This document shows positions 16,933-26,106 of a stretch of 64,000 bases of DNA, piece by piece (positions within the stretch are counted from its first letter, which is position 1; every line of letters begins with the position of its first letter). The notes under the pieces were generated by a model. The model saw only the letters and a list, made by a program, of their open reading frames with translations, made no database searches and was not told where the DNA came from. The position numbers and the translations under genes were made by a program. This stretch comes from Gemmatimonadota bacterium (GTDB taxonomy: Bacteria > 4572-55 > J002). The stretch covers positions 1 through 64,000 of the forward strand of contig RFFQ01000113.1 of assembly GCA_003697105.1 (NCBI GenBank), given 5' to 3'.

Positions 16933-17931
16933 TCAATTTACCGCACCATTTTTCTTTGCCCACGTTACAAACTCTTGCCGTACACTATCCAACCGGATGT
17001 TGATCCCGCTGATGTTCGCCCCTTTGATGCTCTTCATTTTTTTCCAATCGGTATCGAACAGCACCATTTGGCGAAGATCGGCATTGCTGAAGTCTGCTCC
17101 TTTTACATTTGTTTCCCAGAGCTTGGCTTTTTGTAGATTTGTATTGCGGAGATCGGCATTTTTCAAGTTGGCTTGGCTCAAATCGGCGCCGGGCAATTCG
17201 GCATCATACAATTTAGCATCTTCCAGATTTGCCTCCACAAAGGTGGCGCCGTCCAGTTTTGCCCGCCGGAAGGAGACATTTTTCAAGTTTGCCCCATCAA
17301 AATTGGCTTGGCGCAAATTGGCACCACTGAAGTCCACATTTTCCAGATGAACGCCCTGCAGTTGGGCACCTGCCAGAATTGCCCCGCTGAGATTGATCGT
17401 ACCCGCTTGGATACCTGCCGCTTTAAGTTCTGTGCGTTCCATTTCCACGTAGGCTTTGAGGGCTTCTGCCCGGACCCGGATATTGATCTGTGGATTGTAG
17501 ATCGTCTCCAGTAATTGGGCACGCCGGGCAAACCGGGTATCCAGACTTTGCGCGTCGATCTGCCGTTGGATTTGCCGGTTTTGCTGGGCGAGTAAGAAGT
17601 TTTGCTGAATCAGGAGCAAAAACGGAATGATGCTGATGACCAATCCCACGGTACCGACTCGGATCATCCGCCGTAGAATTGCTGCAACAAAATCAGCGGT
17701 CTCTTCTGCATCAAGCCGCTTTTGGTCGATCAGACTTTTGAACCAACGGCGGGCACTGGTGGTGAGGGATAATCCCGCGATCAATTTGACGGCAAATTCC
17801 GTGAAGGTTAGGGTTATCTTTCGGTATTGTTTTTTTGTTTCGGCAATCCGCTCTAGATCGCGCTGTAACGTGGCATTTTCTGCCTTGAGTTGCTCATTTT
17901 CCGCTTTTAATTTTTCCCATTGATCTGCCAT
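16933..17931 (-). CDS. Membrane-anchored pentapeptide-repeat protein
   Basis: 332 aa. An N-terminal coiled coil (about 5-35, heptad-like E-K-L-K-A-E-N-E-Q-L-K-A-E-N) precedes an amphipathic stretch and one strong transmembrane helix (about 95-112, G-L-V-I-S-I-I-P-F-L-L-L-I). A polar helix with Q-Q-N-R-Q-I-Q-R-Q comes next, and then a right-handed quadrilateral beta-helix of A(N/D)LxX pentapeptides (about 180-305: S-G-A-N-L-R-Q-A-N-F-D-G-A-N-L). Such repeats are structural or binding folds. First gene of the five-gene minus-strand operon, with GGAGG upstream and its own promoter (17974-18002). Confidence 0.9.
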   Translation of the reverse strand: MADQWEKLKAENEQLKAENATLQRDLERIAETKKQYRKITLTFTEFAVKLIAGLSLTTSARRWFKSLIDQKRLDAEETADFVAAILRRMIRVGTVGLVISIIPFLLLIQQNFLLAQQNRQIQRQIDAQSLDTRFARRAQLLETIYNPQINIRVRAEALKAYVEMERTELKAAGIQAGTINLSGAILAGAQLQGVHLENVDFSGANLRQANFDGANLKNVSFRRAKLDGATFVEANLEDAKLYDAELPGADLSQANLKNADLRNTNLQKAKLWETNVKGADFSNADLRQMVLFDTDWKKMKSIKGANISGINIRLDSVRQEFVTWAKKNGAVN

Positions 17932-17973
17932 CGGTCAATCCTCCAATCCGAAAAAGTGTATTGTGTGCGCCTC

Positions 17974-18002
17974 AGCATAGTAAAAAACGGGGTATAAATC
18001 AA
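17974..18002 (-). promoter_or_regulatory. Sigma70-type promoter for the pentapeptide operon
   Basis: On the minus strand: TTGATT (17997-18002), 17-bp spacer, TATGCT (17974-17979), about 43 bp upstream of the pentapeptide start. It nearly touches the divergent promoter at 18011-18039. Confidence 0.65.
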
Positions 18003-18010
18003 TAGGTTTG

Positions 18011-18039
18011 TTGACAGACGCCGCTTTTGAGCGTATACT
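18011..18039 (+). promoter_or_regulatory. Near-consensus sigma70 promoter
   Basis: TTGACA (18011-18016), exactly 17 bp, TATACT (18034-18039). The start of transcription would be near 18046, giving a leader of about 44 nt before the dehydrogenase ATG at 18090. It is one of the best promoters in the window. Confidence 0.85.
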
Positions 18040-18089
18040 TTGCCCACACTCCTGCCAAAGACCCCCCTTTTCAGAAAGGCAAACCTTAT

Positions 18090-19067
18090 ATGAAAGCCGC
18101 GATATATCACCAATATGGAACGCCGGACGTCATTAAGCTGACCGAGGTTGAGACGCCGGTACCACACGATCATGAAATTCTCATTCGGATTCACGCGACG
18201 ACGGTTACAACGGTGGATTGCATTTTTCGTCGAGGTGACCAACTTGCCGCTCGGCTGTTTACCGGTGTCATGACCCCCAAATATCCCATTTTAGGGAGCG
18301 AACTTTCCGGCGAAATCGCCGCAACCGGTAAAGATGTGACCCGTTTCGCGGTAGGTGATGTGGTGTTTGCTTCCACCGCCGGATTTGGGGCACATGCCGA
18401 ATATGTCTGTTTACCAGAAGATGCCGCGGTGGCGCTCAAACCGGAACATCTAACCCACGAAGACGCCGCCGCGCTGGTGGATGGCGCGCTTACCGCATTG
18501 CCCTTTTTACGAGATACTGGACGGCTTCAACGCGGACAGACCCTACTGATCAATGGAGCTTCCGGTTCCGTGGGAAGTGCCGCCGTTCAACTTGCCAAGT
18601 ATCTGGGGGTAACCGTTACGGGGGTTTGCAGCACCAGCAATATCGATTGGGTAAGCTCACTTGGTGCGGATCAGGTGATCGATTATACCCAAACGGATTT
18701 TACCCAAACGGGTGATACTTACGACCTTATTTTCGATACCGTCGGTAAAGTACCGTTTTCACAGGCAAAACGGGCACTAAAACCCAGTGGCATGTATATG
18801 TCCACGGTGATTTCACTAACCATTCTCCGCCAAATGTTGTGGACATCCATCTTTGGTAATAAAAAAGCAAAATTTACTGCTACCGGGACGCGGTCTGCTG
18901 CCGAACGGAGGAAAGACCTCGCCTTTGTCAAAGACCTGGTTGAGGCAAATCAACTTAAACCCATCATTGATCGTGCCTACCCGCTGGAACAGATCGCCGA
19001 AGCGCATCGCTACGTGGAAAAAGGACACAAAAAAGGCAATGTGATCATCACTGTAGCCAAGAGATAG
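18090..19067 (+). CDS. MDR-superfamily NAD(P)-dependent alcohol dehydrogenase/quinone oxidoreductase
   Basis: 325 aa, medium-chain dehydrogenase/reductase without catalytic zinc ligands. The GroES-like N-terminal part has the family's V-x-G-x-E-x-x-G equivalent as L-G-S-E-L-S-G-E-I; the Rossmann part has L-L-I-N-G-A-S-G-S-V-G-S-A-A-V-Q-L-A-K. The C-terminal sequence A-H-R-Y-V-E-K-G-H-K-K-G-N-V-I-I-T is typical of zeta-crystallin-like NADPH oxidoreductases. The substrate cannot be told. The ATG at 18090 has GAAAGG upstream and homologous M-K-A-A-I-Y at the N-terminus. It is followed after 2 bp by the next gene. Confidence 0.9.
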   Translation: MKAAIYHQYGTPDVIKLTEVETPVPHDHEILIRIHATTVTTVDCIFRRGDQLAARLFTGVMTPKYPILGSELSGEIAATGKDVTRFAVGDVVFASTAGFGAHAEYVCLPEDAAVALKPEHLTHEDAAALVDGALTALPFLRDTGRLQRGQTLLINGASGSVGSAAVQLAKYLGVTVTGVCSTSNIDWVSSLGADQVIDYTQTDFTQTGDTYDLIFDTVGKVPFSQAKRALKPSGMYMSTVISLTILRQMLWTSIFGNKKAKFTATGTRSAAERRKDLAFVKDLVEANQLKPIIDRAYPLEQIAEAHRYVEKGHKKGNVIITVAKR

Positions 19068-19069
19068 CC

Positions 19070-19801
19070 ATGAAACTGAAGGAAATATTTACCGCTAAAG
19101 ATGTCATCAAAATCGTCATTGAGATTGCCACCATCGTGTTCAGCGTTTTGCTGGCGTTTGGCATCAATGAATGGCGGCAAAACCAGATTAATCAAAACAA
19201 TGTGAAAAGCGTTTACGGGAGTATCCAGTACGAAATAGAAACCAATAAGCAAGCCATCCAAGACGCTTTTTCTTACCACGAAACACTGATCAAAGCAATT
19301 TACAACGGCGATCACTCCCGTGAAGTGGCAGCGTTTGATCTGAAAAACGAGCCTTTAGATTTTAACAATGAAGCGCACGTAACCGCCTTTTTTGCACGAG
19401 AGGTTGAGATTGATGACGATTATCAGCTCATCAAAAAATCACCCGAAAAATATCTGATTTGGTTCGATTATACCATGCGAGGCAAAATCACACTGGAGAA
19501 CGACACCTTAAAAATCTATTTTCCGAAAGGGATTCAATTACAGTCTGCGGTTGTAGCCAACAATGCTTGGGAGATTGCACTTGCCACGCAGGCAACGGTT
19601 CACATGGATTACAATATCGTGCAAAAAATGGCAGAAATTTATAAATTACAAGTGCTGTACGAATCTCTCAACATCGAAAGTTTGAAGATGCTTTATCAAG
19701 GGAATTTCAAACTTCCCGCACTGGAAGATATAACCGAATTTGAACGAATGTTACTGCAAAAATATGATGAAATGAATGTCTTACTTGCTAGTCATATTTA
19801 A
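19070..19801 (+). CDS. DUF6090-like membrane-anchored protein
   Basis: 243 aa. A single N-terminal transmembrane segment (about 13-32) with the pattern I-A-T-I-V-F-S-V-L-L-A-F-G-I-N-E-W-R is the hallmark of the DUF6090 group. A mostly helical, charged domain follows with no recognisable catalytic motif. Function unknown. It starts 2 bp after the dehydrogenase and is probably co-transcribed; it ends 15 bp before tldD. Confidence 0.75.
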   Translation: MKLKEIFTAKDVIKIVIEIATIVFSVLLAFGINEWRQNQINQNNVKSVYGSIQYEIETNKQAIQDAFSYHETLIKAIYNGDHSREVAAFDLKNEPLDFNNEAHVTAFFAREVEIDDDYQLIKKSPEKYLIWFDYTMRGKITLENDTLKIYFPKGIQLQSAVVANNAWEIALATQATVHMDYNIVQKMAEIYKLQVLYESLNIESLKMLYQGNFKLPALEDITEFERMLLQKYDEMNVLLASHI

Positions 19802-19816
19802 AAGAAAGGGGTCAAC

Positions 19817-21259
19817 TTGAAAGATTTACTCAAACATGCGCTCGATGTGGCGCAAGTCAACGGGGCAACGTATGCGGATATTCGCATTGTGGATCACGAG
19901 ATTCAGACCATCAATGTCAAAAATGGAGCCGTGGGCGCGCTTCGCCACCGTACCGATTATGGGTTTGGGGTGCGGGTCATTGCAAACGGGGCATGGGGCT
20001 TTGCTAGCAGTGATGAAATGACCAAAGCCGAGATTGAGCGTGTGGCGGCGCTTGCTGTCAAAATCGCCAAAGCCAGTGCCCTCGCCGGAGGACGCAATGT
20101 GGTGCTTTCACCACTTGATCCCGTGGAGGATGTCTGGGCGAATCCGTATGACATTGACCCGTTTTCCGTCTCTCTTGAAGATAAAATTGAGTTAATGCTC
20201 AAAGCCGATGCCGAGATGCGAACGGTCAAGGGGGTCACGATCACCGAAAGTTCGATGGTCTGCCGCCGGTATCATCAGTTTTTTGCCAGTACGGAAGGTA
20301 GCTTGATTGAGCAGACCATCACCATCACGGGGGCGGGTATTATCTGTACGGCTATTCAGGATGGTACGGTGCAAGTGCGTTCGTTTCCGTCCTCGTTTCG
20401 CGGGCAGTACCAGACACGGGGTTACGAGCTGGTGCACGAACTGGATTTGGTCGGGCGCGCTGGCAAATGTGCCGAAGAAGCCGTTGCGCTTCTTAGTGCC
20501 AAACCTTGCCCAGAAGGGGTGATGGATATTGTGTTAGAAGGATCGCAATTAGCGTTGCAGATTCATGAATCCTGCGGGCATGCCATCGAACTAGACCGGG
20601 TACTCGGTTATGAAGCTAATTTTGCAGGCACCAGCTTTTTAACGCCTGATAAACAAGGCCGCCTAAAATATGGTTCGGATATCGTCAACTTGGTGGCGGA
20701 TGCAACCGCTCCCAACGGGCTGGGTACGTTTGGCTACGATGATGAAGGTGTGCCGGCACAAAACATACCGGTTGTCAAAGACGGGCTTTTTGTGGATTAC
20801 ATGACCTCGCGTGAGACCGCACCCCTCATCGGGCAACGTTCCAACGGTACGATGCGTGCCAACGGGTGGAATAACATCCCCCTGATCCGTATGACGAACG
20901 TCAGCCTGCTACCGGGAGATTCCAATCTGGAAGAGATGATCGCCGGAATCGATCACGGTGTTTATTTTTCGACGAACCGAAGTTGGAGCATTGATGACAA
21001 ACGCTGGGATTTTCAATTTGGTACCGAGATCGGCTGGGAGATCAAGAATGGTAAGCTGGGAGATATGGTCAAAAATCCGGTTTACGCCGATAATACCGTC
21101 CATTTTTGGAACAGTTGTGATGCCATCGGCAATGCATCCGAATGGACTTTATGGGGCACGCCGAATTGTGGTAAAGGTGAGCCTTCCCAAGTGATCAATA
21201 CCGGGCACGGTGCGGCGCCGGCACGATTTCGGAACATTAACGTGAGACGGGGGGCTTAA
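19817..21259 (+). CDS. tldD: Metalloprotease TldD
   Basis: 480 aa; the zinc-bearing subunit of the TldD/TldE heterodimer, which degrades unfolded peptides and, in some bacteria, processes RiPPs such as microcin B17. The metal motif H-E-S-C-G-H (H250, E251, H255; the HExxxH form) is intact, followed by the TldD-type A-I-E-L-D-R-V-L-G-Y-E and by G-T-F-G-Y-D-D-E-G-V. The initiator is probably TTG at 19817, with AAAGGGG 8 bases upstream. Directly followed by tldE (2 bp). No RiPP precursor or modification enzyme is visible nearby. Confidence 0.95.
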   Translation: MKDLLKHALDVAQVNGATYADIRIVDHEIQTINVKNGAVGALRHRTDYGFGVRVIANGAWGFASSDEMTKAEIERVAALAVKIAKASALAGGRNVVLSPLDPVEDVWANPYDIDPFSVSLEDKIELMLKADAEMRTVKGVTITESSMVCRRYHQFFASTEGSLIEQTITITGAGIICTAIQDGTVQVRSFPSSFRGQYQTRGYELVHELDLVGRAGKCAEEAVALLSAKPCPEGVMDIVLEGSQLALQIHESCGHAIELDRVLGYEANFAGTSFLTPDKQGRLKYGSDIVNLVADATAPNGLGTFGYDDEGVPAQNIPVVKDGLFVDYMTSRETAPLIGQRSNGTMRANGWNNIPLIRMTNVSLLPGDSNLEEMIAGIDHGVYFSTNRSWSIDDKRWDFQFGTEIGWEIKNGKLGDMVKNPVYADNTVHFWNSCDAIGNASEWTLWGTPNCGKGEPSQVINTGHGAAPARFRNINVRRGA

Positions 21260-21261
21260 GC

Positions 21262-22593
21262 ATGTACAACCCAGATCAAATTTTGGAGACATTAGAACGG
21301 ATTCTACGTCTTTCCTCTGCCGATGAGACTGAAATTCTTTATCATGAGGGGGAAGGGGCTTTGACCCGTTTCGCGGAAAATCGGATTCATCAAAATGTAT
21401 CTAACCGGGCAAAGCAGGTGACGATTCGCGTGTATCGGGGTAAAAGGGTCGGGGCAGTTACTACCGGCAAACTTGATGAATCATCGATCCAAAAAGCGTT
21501 GCAACAAGCACTGGCTCAAACCACCGTGCAACAAGATGACCCAGATTATGTCCCTTTACCGGCGGCGCAAACGTATGCCCCCAAACCCCCTCAATTTGAC
21601 GATCATACCGCGGTGTGTGAGCCGGAAGAACGGGCACAGGTGGTGATTCAAGCGTTGGAGAGAGCTAAAGCGGAAAATGTGGTGGCTTCCGGGATATTTA
21701 GCACCCAATGGGGAGTGACGGCATTGGTTAATTCCAAGGGGGTACGGGCGTTTCATTCTCGCACGGATGCTGAATTTGCTACCACGATGACTTCCGTACA
21801 AGACACCACCGGCTGGGCACGAGACCACAACAGCTATCTGGCACATCTCGACCCGGTCACCGTTACGGAACGGGCAATTCAAAAAGCGAAAGATGGCATG
21901 AACGGTACAGTGCTCGAACCGGGCACGTACACCGTGATTTTAGAGCCGGAAGCCGTGGCGAATCTAGGCAGTTTTTTAAGCTGGCTCGGCTTAGGGGCAC
22001 AAGCCTTTTTAGAAGGACGCTCGTTTATGAGCGGTAACCTTGGCCAGCCGGTGATGGGGGAAAATATAACGATTGAAGATAACGTCTTCCATGATGCTTT
22101 TGCCAGCCCGCCTTTCGATTATGAAGGGATGCCCAAAAAGCAAGTTACGTTGATCGAAAATGGCGTCGCCAAAGGTGTGGTGTATGACCTGATCACGGCA
22201 AAGCGTGCCAGAACGCAATCTACCGGTCATGCGATGCCCAAACCGAATACATTTGGACCCTTTCCCAGCAACATCGTCATTCATGGCGGGGAACAGACCC
22301 TCGATGAGATGATCGCCTCTACGGAACGGGGTATTTTGGTGACTCATTTCCACTATAACCGCGTTGTCCATCCAATGAAGGTCATCTTGACCGGACTCAC
22401 CCGTGATGGTGCCTTTTTGATTGAAAATGGGAAGGTTACATGTGGCATTAAAAACATGCGCTACAATCAAAGTGTGCTGGAAGCATTTCGGAATGTGGAA
22501 ATGATGTCAGCCTCCGTGCCCTGCGGCACCAGCATCATTTGCCCCGCTATGAAAATCCATAATTTTAACTTCTCAGCCGTTGCCGGGAGTTAG
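21262..22593 (+). CDS. pmbA: TldE/PmbA-family protease subunit
   Basis: 443 aa, non-metal partner of TldD. It shares the fold (N-terminal domain with E-I-L-Y-H-E-G-E-G-A-L-T-R-F-A-E-N-R-I-H-Q, later D-D-P-D-Y-V-P-L) but lacks HExxxH, as expected for TldE. The C-terminal part holds the conserved N-x-x-x-H-G-G-E-x-T-L-D-E-M-I-A and the R-V-H-P region. It starts at 21262, two bases after tldD, and is followed by a terminator (22628-22662), so the transcript begun at 18046 probably ends here. Confidence 0.93.
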   Translation: MYNPDQILETLERILRLSSADETEILYHEGEGALTRFAENRIHQNVSNRAKQVTIRVYRGKRVGAVTTGKLDESSIQKALQQALAQTTVQQDDPDYVPLPAAQTYAPKPPQFDDHTAVCEPEERAQVVIQALERAKAENVVASGIFSTQWGVTALVNSKGVRAFHSRTDAEFATTMTSVQDTTGWARDHNSYLAHLDPVTVTERAIQKAKDGMNGTVLEPGTYTVILEPEAVANLGSFLSWLGLGAQAFLEGRSFMSGNLGQPVMGENITIEDNVFHDAFASPPFDYEGMPKKQVTLIENGVAKGVVYDLITAKRARTQSTGHAMPKPNTFGPFPSNIVIHGGEQTLDEMIASTERGILVTHFHYNRVVHPMKVILTGLTRDGAFLIENGKVTCGIKNMRYNQSVLEAFRNVEMMSASVPCGTSIICPAMKIHNFNFSAVAGS

Positions 22594-22627
22594 TCAAGTC
22601 CCGGTTTGAGAGTTACCCTTGAAGGTC

Positions 22628-22662
22628 AAAATACCCGGTGCGCGTATGTGCCGGGTATTTTT
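22628..22662 (+). terminator. Intrinsic terminator after tldD-pmbA
   Basis: AAAATACCCGG (22628-22638) pairs with CCGGGTATTTT (22651-22661) around a 12-nt loop, ending in a T-run. Confidence 0.85.
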
Positions 22663-22750
22663 AGAATCTCTGGCTCGAAAAAATCCATTGCCACGAGTTG
22701 GTGTGATGTGTAAGTTAAGGGCGGTTTTGGACTCCTGACAAAGGTAAGAA

Positions 22751-23266
22751 ATGACCAACCGCAACACACTTCACATTCGGATATACACCATTCACGAGGC
22801 GGGGTTTTGGGCAGGCATACTTGCCCGGTTGACCTCCATTAATTACTATTTCAAAGCGCCCTTACTTAAGGAATTGAACTATCTCAACCGGTTTTCACAG
22901 ATTGGCTTTAAGCCGTTTAACCCTCCCCACTATCTGTTGGAGGTAGGAGTTTATCCCCTTCGTAAAATACCGGTGGCTCAATTGGAACTACAGACGATCT
23001 ACCAATTTACCGATAGGCGTCAGGAATGGGAACCGTTCCGAACCGAAGTGAAAACACTTTTTACGTATGAGGCACTACGCCGGGAGGAGCCCCAACTGGA
23101 AAAGATCAGTGAACCCAAGAAAAATTGGAATCAACTGCAAACGGAACGTTTTGAAACCGAGAACAGCCAATATATTCAAGCGGTACGGCAAGCGGTACGG
23201 GAAAATGTCGCGACATTTGCCAAACAATTTTTAGCCGCTCTTCCATCTTCACCTTTAAATTTATAG
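22751..23266 (+). CDS. Hypothetical protein upstream of purH
   Basis: 171 aa, not recognised. It is a soluble, basic and aromatic-rich protein with no signal peptide, membrane helix or clear motif; the C-terminal third (about 115-165) is helical and charged. The ATG has AAAGG upstream at a fair distance. It is read in the same direction as purH, whose start is only 11 bp away, so the two are probably co-transcribed; no link to purine synthesis is visible in its sequence. Confidence 0.6.
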   Translation: MTNRNTLHIRIYTIHEAGFWAGILARLTSINYYFKAPLLKELNYLNRFSQIGFKPFNPPHYLLEVGVYPLRKIPVAQLELQTIYQFTDRRQEWEPFRTEVKTLFTYEALRREEPQLEKISEPKKNWNQLQTERFETENSQYIQAVRQAVRENVATFAKQFLAALPSSPLNL

Positions 23267-23276
23267 GAATTATGCC

Positions 23277-24833
23277 ATGCTTAGACGAGCCCTTATTAGT
23301 GTTTCCGATAAATCCGGAATTATCGATCTGGCTCATTATCTGATAAATAAAGATATTCAAATTATATCGACCGGGGGTACTGCCCGGCTACTTATGGAAC
23401 AGAACATTCCGGTCACACCGGTGGATCATCTGACCGGCTTCCCGGAGTGCCTTGATGGACGGGTGAAGACGCTTCACCCCCAAATTCATGGTGGAATTCT
23501 TGCCCGGCGAGATGATAACCAGCACCAGCAACAAGCACAAGAACTCGGTATCCAGATGATCGACCTTGTGATTGTCAATTTGTACCCTTTTGAGGCAACC
23601 ATCCAAAAGCCACAAGTTGACCTGGCGGAAGCCATTGAAAATATTGATATTGGTGGCGTAGCCTTGATCCGCGCCGCCGCTAAAAATTACAAAGATGTTC
23701 TGATCGTGACAGACCCCCGGGATTACGCCTTGCTAATGGAAGCGGAGGACCCCAATCAATTGGATATGGAATTTCGGTTAAAACTCGCCGCCAAAGCCTT
23801 TCAGGTGACGGCGTATTACGACAGCTTGATTGGTAGCTACCTGAGCCAGCAACTCCAGCCCACCGAAACCCTTCTGCCCGAGTGCATCACGCTTGCTTTT
23901 CGCAAAGTGCAAAATCTACGCTACGGCGAAAATCCACATCAACCCGCCGGCTATTATGCCGAAGTCAACCCGCCGGCGGGCAGTCTTGTCCATGCCAAAC
24001 AATTGCACGGCAAGGGACTCTCATTCAATAACATCAATGATGCACACGGCGCGTTGGAACTGCTCAAAGAATTTACCGAACCCACGGCGGTTGCCGTCAA
24101 ACACACCAATCCATGCGGGGTCGGTACGGGTGAAACCCTGTTTGAAGCTTTTCAGCGAGCGTATGAGGCAGACCCGATTTCTATTTTTGGAGGGATTGTC
24201 GCCTTAAACCGGGACGTGGATGAAGAAACCGCCCAAAAATTAAAGGAAATCTTTTTGGAGATTATCATTGCTCCCCATTTCAGTGATGCCGCGCTAAAGG
24301 TACTCAAAAAGAAGAAAAATTTGCGCTTGCTTGAGTTGCCCGATTTGGCTCATCTTCAAGATTTGCCTCAGGTGAAAACGTATGATTACAAGCGCGTTTC
24401 CGGTGGACTGCTGGTGCAAAGTACAGATGAGGTGTTGCTGAATTCGGATCAACTTCAGGTGGTCACGCACCGCAAACCGACGGAAACTGAAATGGCTGAC
24501 CTTATTTTTGCGTGGAAGGTCGTCAAACATACCAAATCCAATGCGATTGTGGTGGCGAAGAATGGGAAAACATTAGGCTTAGGTGTGGGTCAAACCAGCC
24601 GGATTTGGGCGGTGGAAAATGCCATTGAGCGTAGCCGCGAGTCGACACTAGGAGCTGTTTTAGCCTCCGATGCCTTTTTTCCGTTCGCAGATTCCGTTGA
24701 GGCGGCGCACAAAGCAGGTATCACGGCAGTCATTCAGCCCGGTGGGTCTAAACGCGATCAGGATTCAATTGATTTTTGTAATGAACAGGGCATGGCGATG
24801 CTTTTCACAGGTATTCGCCATTTCAAACATTAA
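23277..24833 (+). CDS. purH: Bifunctional AICAR transformylase / IMP cyclohydrolase
   Basis: 518 aa; catalyses the last two steps of IMP synthesis (AICAR to FAICAR using 10-formyl-THF, then ring closure). The N-terminal IMP cyclohydrolase (MGS-like) domain, about 1-195, shows A-L-I-S-V-S-D-K-S-G-I, I-S-T-G-G-T-A, and G-R-V-K-T-L-H-P. The transformylase domain, about 200-518, has the K-H-x-N-P-C-G motif (V-K-H-T-N-P-C-G) and the C-terminal R-F-x-H-type end (G-I-R-H-F-K-H). It precedes purD, a common purine gene pair. Confidence 0.97.
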   Translation: MLRRALISVSDKSGIIDLAHYLINKDIQIISTGGTARLLMEQNIPVTPVDHLTGFPECLDGRVKTLHPQIHGGILARRDDNQHQQQAQELGIQMIDLVIVNLYPFEATIQKPQVDLAEAIENIDIGGVALIRAAAKNYKDVLIVTDPRDYALLMEAEDPNQLDMEFRLKLAAKAFQVTAYYDSLIGSYLSQQLQPTETLLPECITLAFRKVQNLRYGENPHQPAGYYAEVNPPAGSLVHAKQLHGKGLSFNNINDAHGALELLKEFTEPTAVAVKHTNPCGVGTGETLFEAFQRAYEADPISIFGGIVALNRDVDEETAQKLKEIFLEIIIAPHFSDAALKVLKKKKNLRLLELPDLAHLQDLPQVKTYDYKRVSGGLLVQSTDEVLLNSDQLQVVTHRKPTETEMADLIFAWKVVKHTKSNAIVVAKNGKTLGLGVGQTSRIWAVENAIERSRESTLGAVLASDAFFPFADSVEAAHKAGITAVIQPGGSKRDQDSIDFCNEQGMAMLFTGIRHFKH

Positions 24834-24848
24834 GTAAAAGAGGTTGTT

Positions 24849-26099
24849 ATGAACATTTTAGTGATTGGTGGCGGTGGACGGGAGCATGTGCTCACGTGGA
24901 AAATCGCCCAAAGTCCGAACGTCGAAAAAATCTACTGTATTCCCGGCAACGGGGGTATTGAAGCGTTGGCAGAATGTGTCTCTATGAATCCGGCACGCCA
25001 CGATCAGGTGATAGATTTTATGCAATCACACCAGATCGATTTAGCGGTGATTGGTCCAGAAGCCCCGCTGGCGGAAGGACTGGTTGATGCCCTGCAAGAC
25101 GCCGGTTTACGGGCATTCGGACCCTCCAAACGGGCGACGCTGATCGAAAGTAGTAAAGTGTACGCGAAAAACTTGATGAGAAAATATAATATTCCCACCG
25201 CCGATTTTTGGGTATTTGAAAGTGATGAACAGGCGATTGAATTCCTGAAAACCCATAATCGATACCCCATTGTTATTAAAGCCGATGGGTTGGCGGCAGG
25301 TAAAGGCGTCATCATTGCCCAAGATCAAAAAGAGGCGTTCCAAGCCATTTTAGAGATGATGATTGATGGTAAATTCGGCGACGCCGGAAAGCATATCGTC
25401 ATTGAGGAATTTTTGGCAGGTACGGAAATTTCGGTGCTGACTTTTACAGATGGAAACGTGGTGGTACCGATGGTTTCCGCCAAAGATTACAAAAAAATAG
25501 GGGAGGGAGATACCGGACTCAATACCGGTGGGATGGGAGCGATCTCACCCAACCCGATTTACACCGACGAGCTAAAAACCCTTTGCCAAAATACGATTTT
25601 TGAGCCAACTATTCAGGCACTAAAGCGTGAAGGACACCCTTTTCAGGGTGTGCTCTATTTTGGACTGATCCTAACTGCCAATGGGCCAAAAGTACTGGAA
25701 TACAACGCCCGGTTTGGTGACCCAGAAGCGCAAGTTGTTCTACCCCGATTGGAAACCGATCTGGTGGAGATTATGAATGCGGTGCTGGATGGTACACTGG
25801 CCGACCTATCCATCACATGGAGCGACCAATATGCCTGTACGGTGGTGATGGCGTCCGGGGGCTATCCGGGGAGCTATAGCAAAGGCTTCCCGATTGAGGG
25901 CATTGAGGATGTCACCAGTGGAATTGTCTTTCAGGCGGGTACCGTCCGGCGAGACGGCGTTTTGACTACATGGGGAGGCCGGGTGCTGGCTGTGACCGGT
26001 CTGGGCGATGATCTAGACCATGCCGTTGCGCAAGCCTATGCCGGCGTTGAAAAAATCCGCTTTGAAAATGCCTATTTTCGGAAAGATATTGGAAAATAA
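24849..26099 (+). CDS. purD: Phosphoribosylamine-glycine ligase
   Basis: 416 aa ATP-grasp enzyme making GAR from phosphoribosylamine, glycine and ATP. It starts M-N-I-L-V-I-G-G-G-G-R-E-H, has G-P-E-A-P-L-A-x-G-L-V-D near the front, the ATP-grasp core P-I-V-I-K-A-D-G-L-A-A-G-K-G-V, and the signature R-F-G-D-P-E-A-Q. Immediately downstream of purH (15 bp). The next gene starts 7 bp after its stop. Confidence 0.97.
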   Translation: MNILVIGGGGREHVLTWKIAQSPNVEKIYCIPGNGGIEALAECVSMNPARHDQVIDFMQSHQIDLAVIGPEAPLAEGLVDALQDAGLRAFGPSKRATLIESSKVYAKNLMRKYNIPTADFWVFESDEQAIEFLKTHNRYPIVIKADGLAAGKGVIIAQDQKEAFQAILEMMIDGKFGDAGKHIVIEEFLAGTEISVLTFTDGNVVVPMVSAKDYKKIGEGDTGLNTGGMGAISPNPIYTDELKTLCQNTIFEPTIQALKREGHPFQGVLYFGLILTANGPKVLEYNARFGDPEAQVVLPRLETDLVEIMNAVLDGTLADLSITWSDQYACTVVMASGGYPGSYSKGFPIEGIEDVTSGIVFQAGTVRRDGVLTTWGGRVLAVTGLGDDLDHAVAQAYAGVEKIRFENAYFRKDIGK

Positions 26100-26106
26100 G
26101 TACCGA

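Noticed and set aside
19817-22593. RiPP biosynthesis cluster around tldD/pmbA
   Set aside because: No precursor-like peptide or modification enzyme lies nearby; the pair is probably housekeeping.
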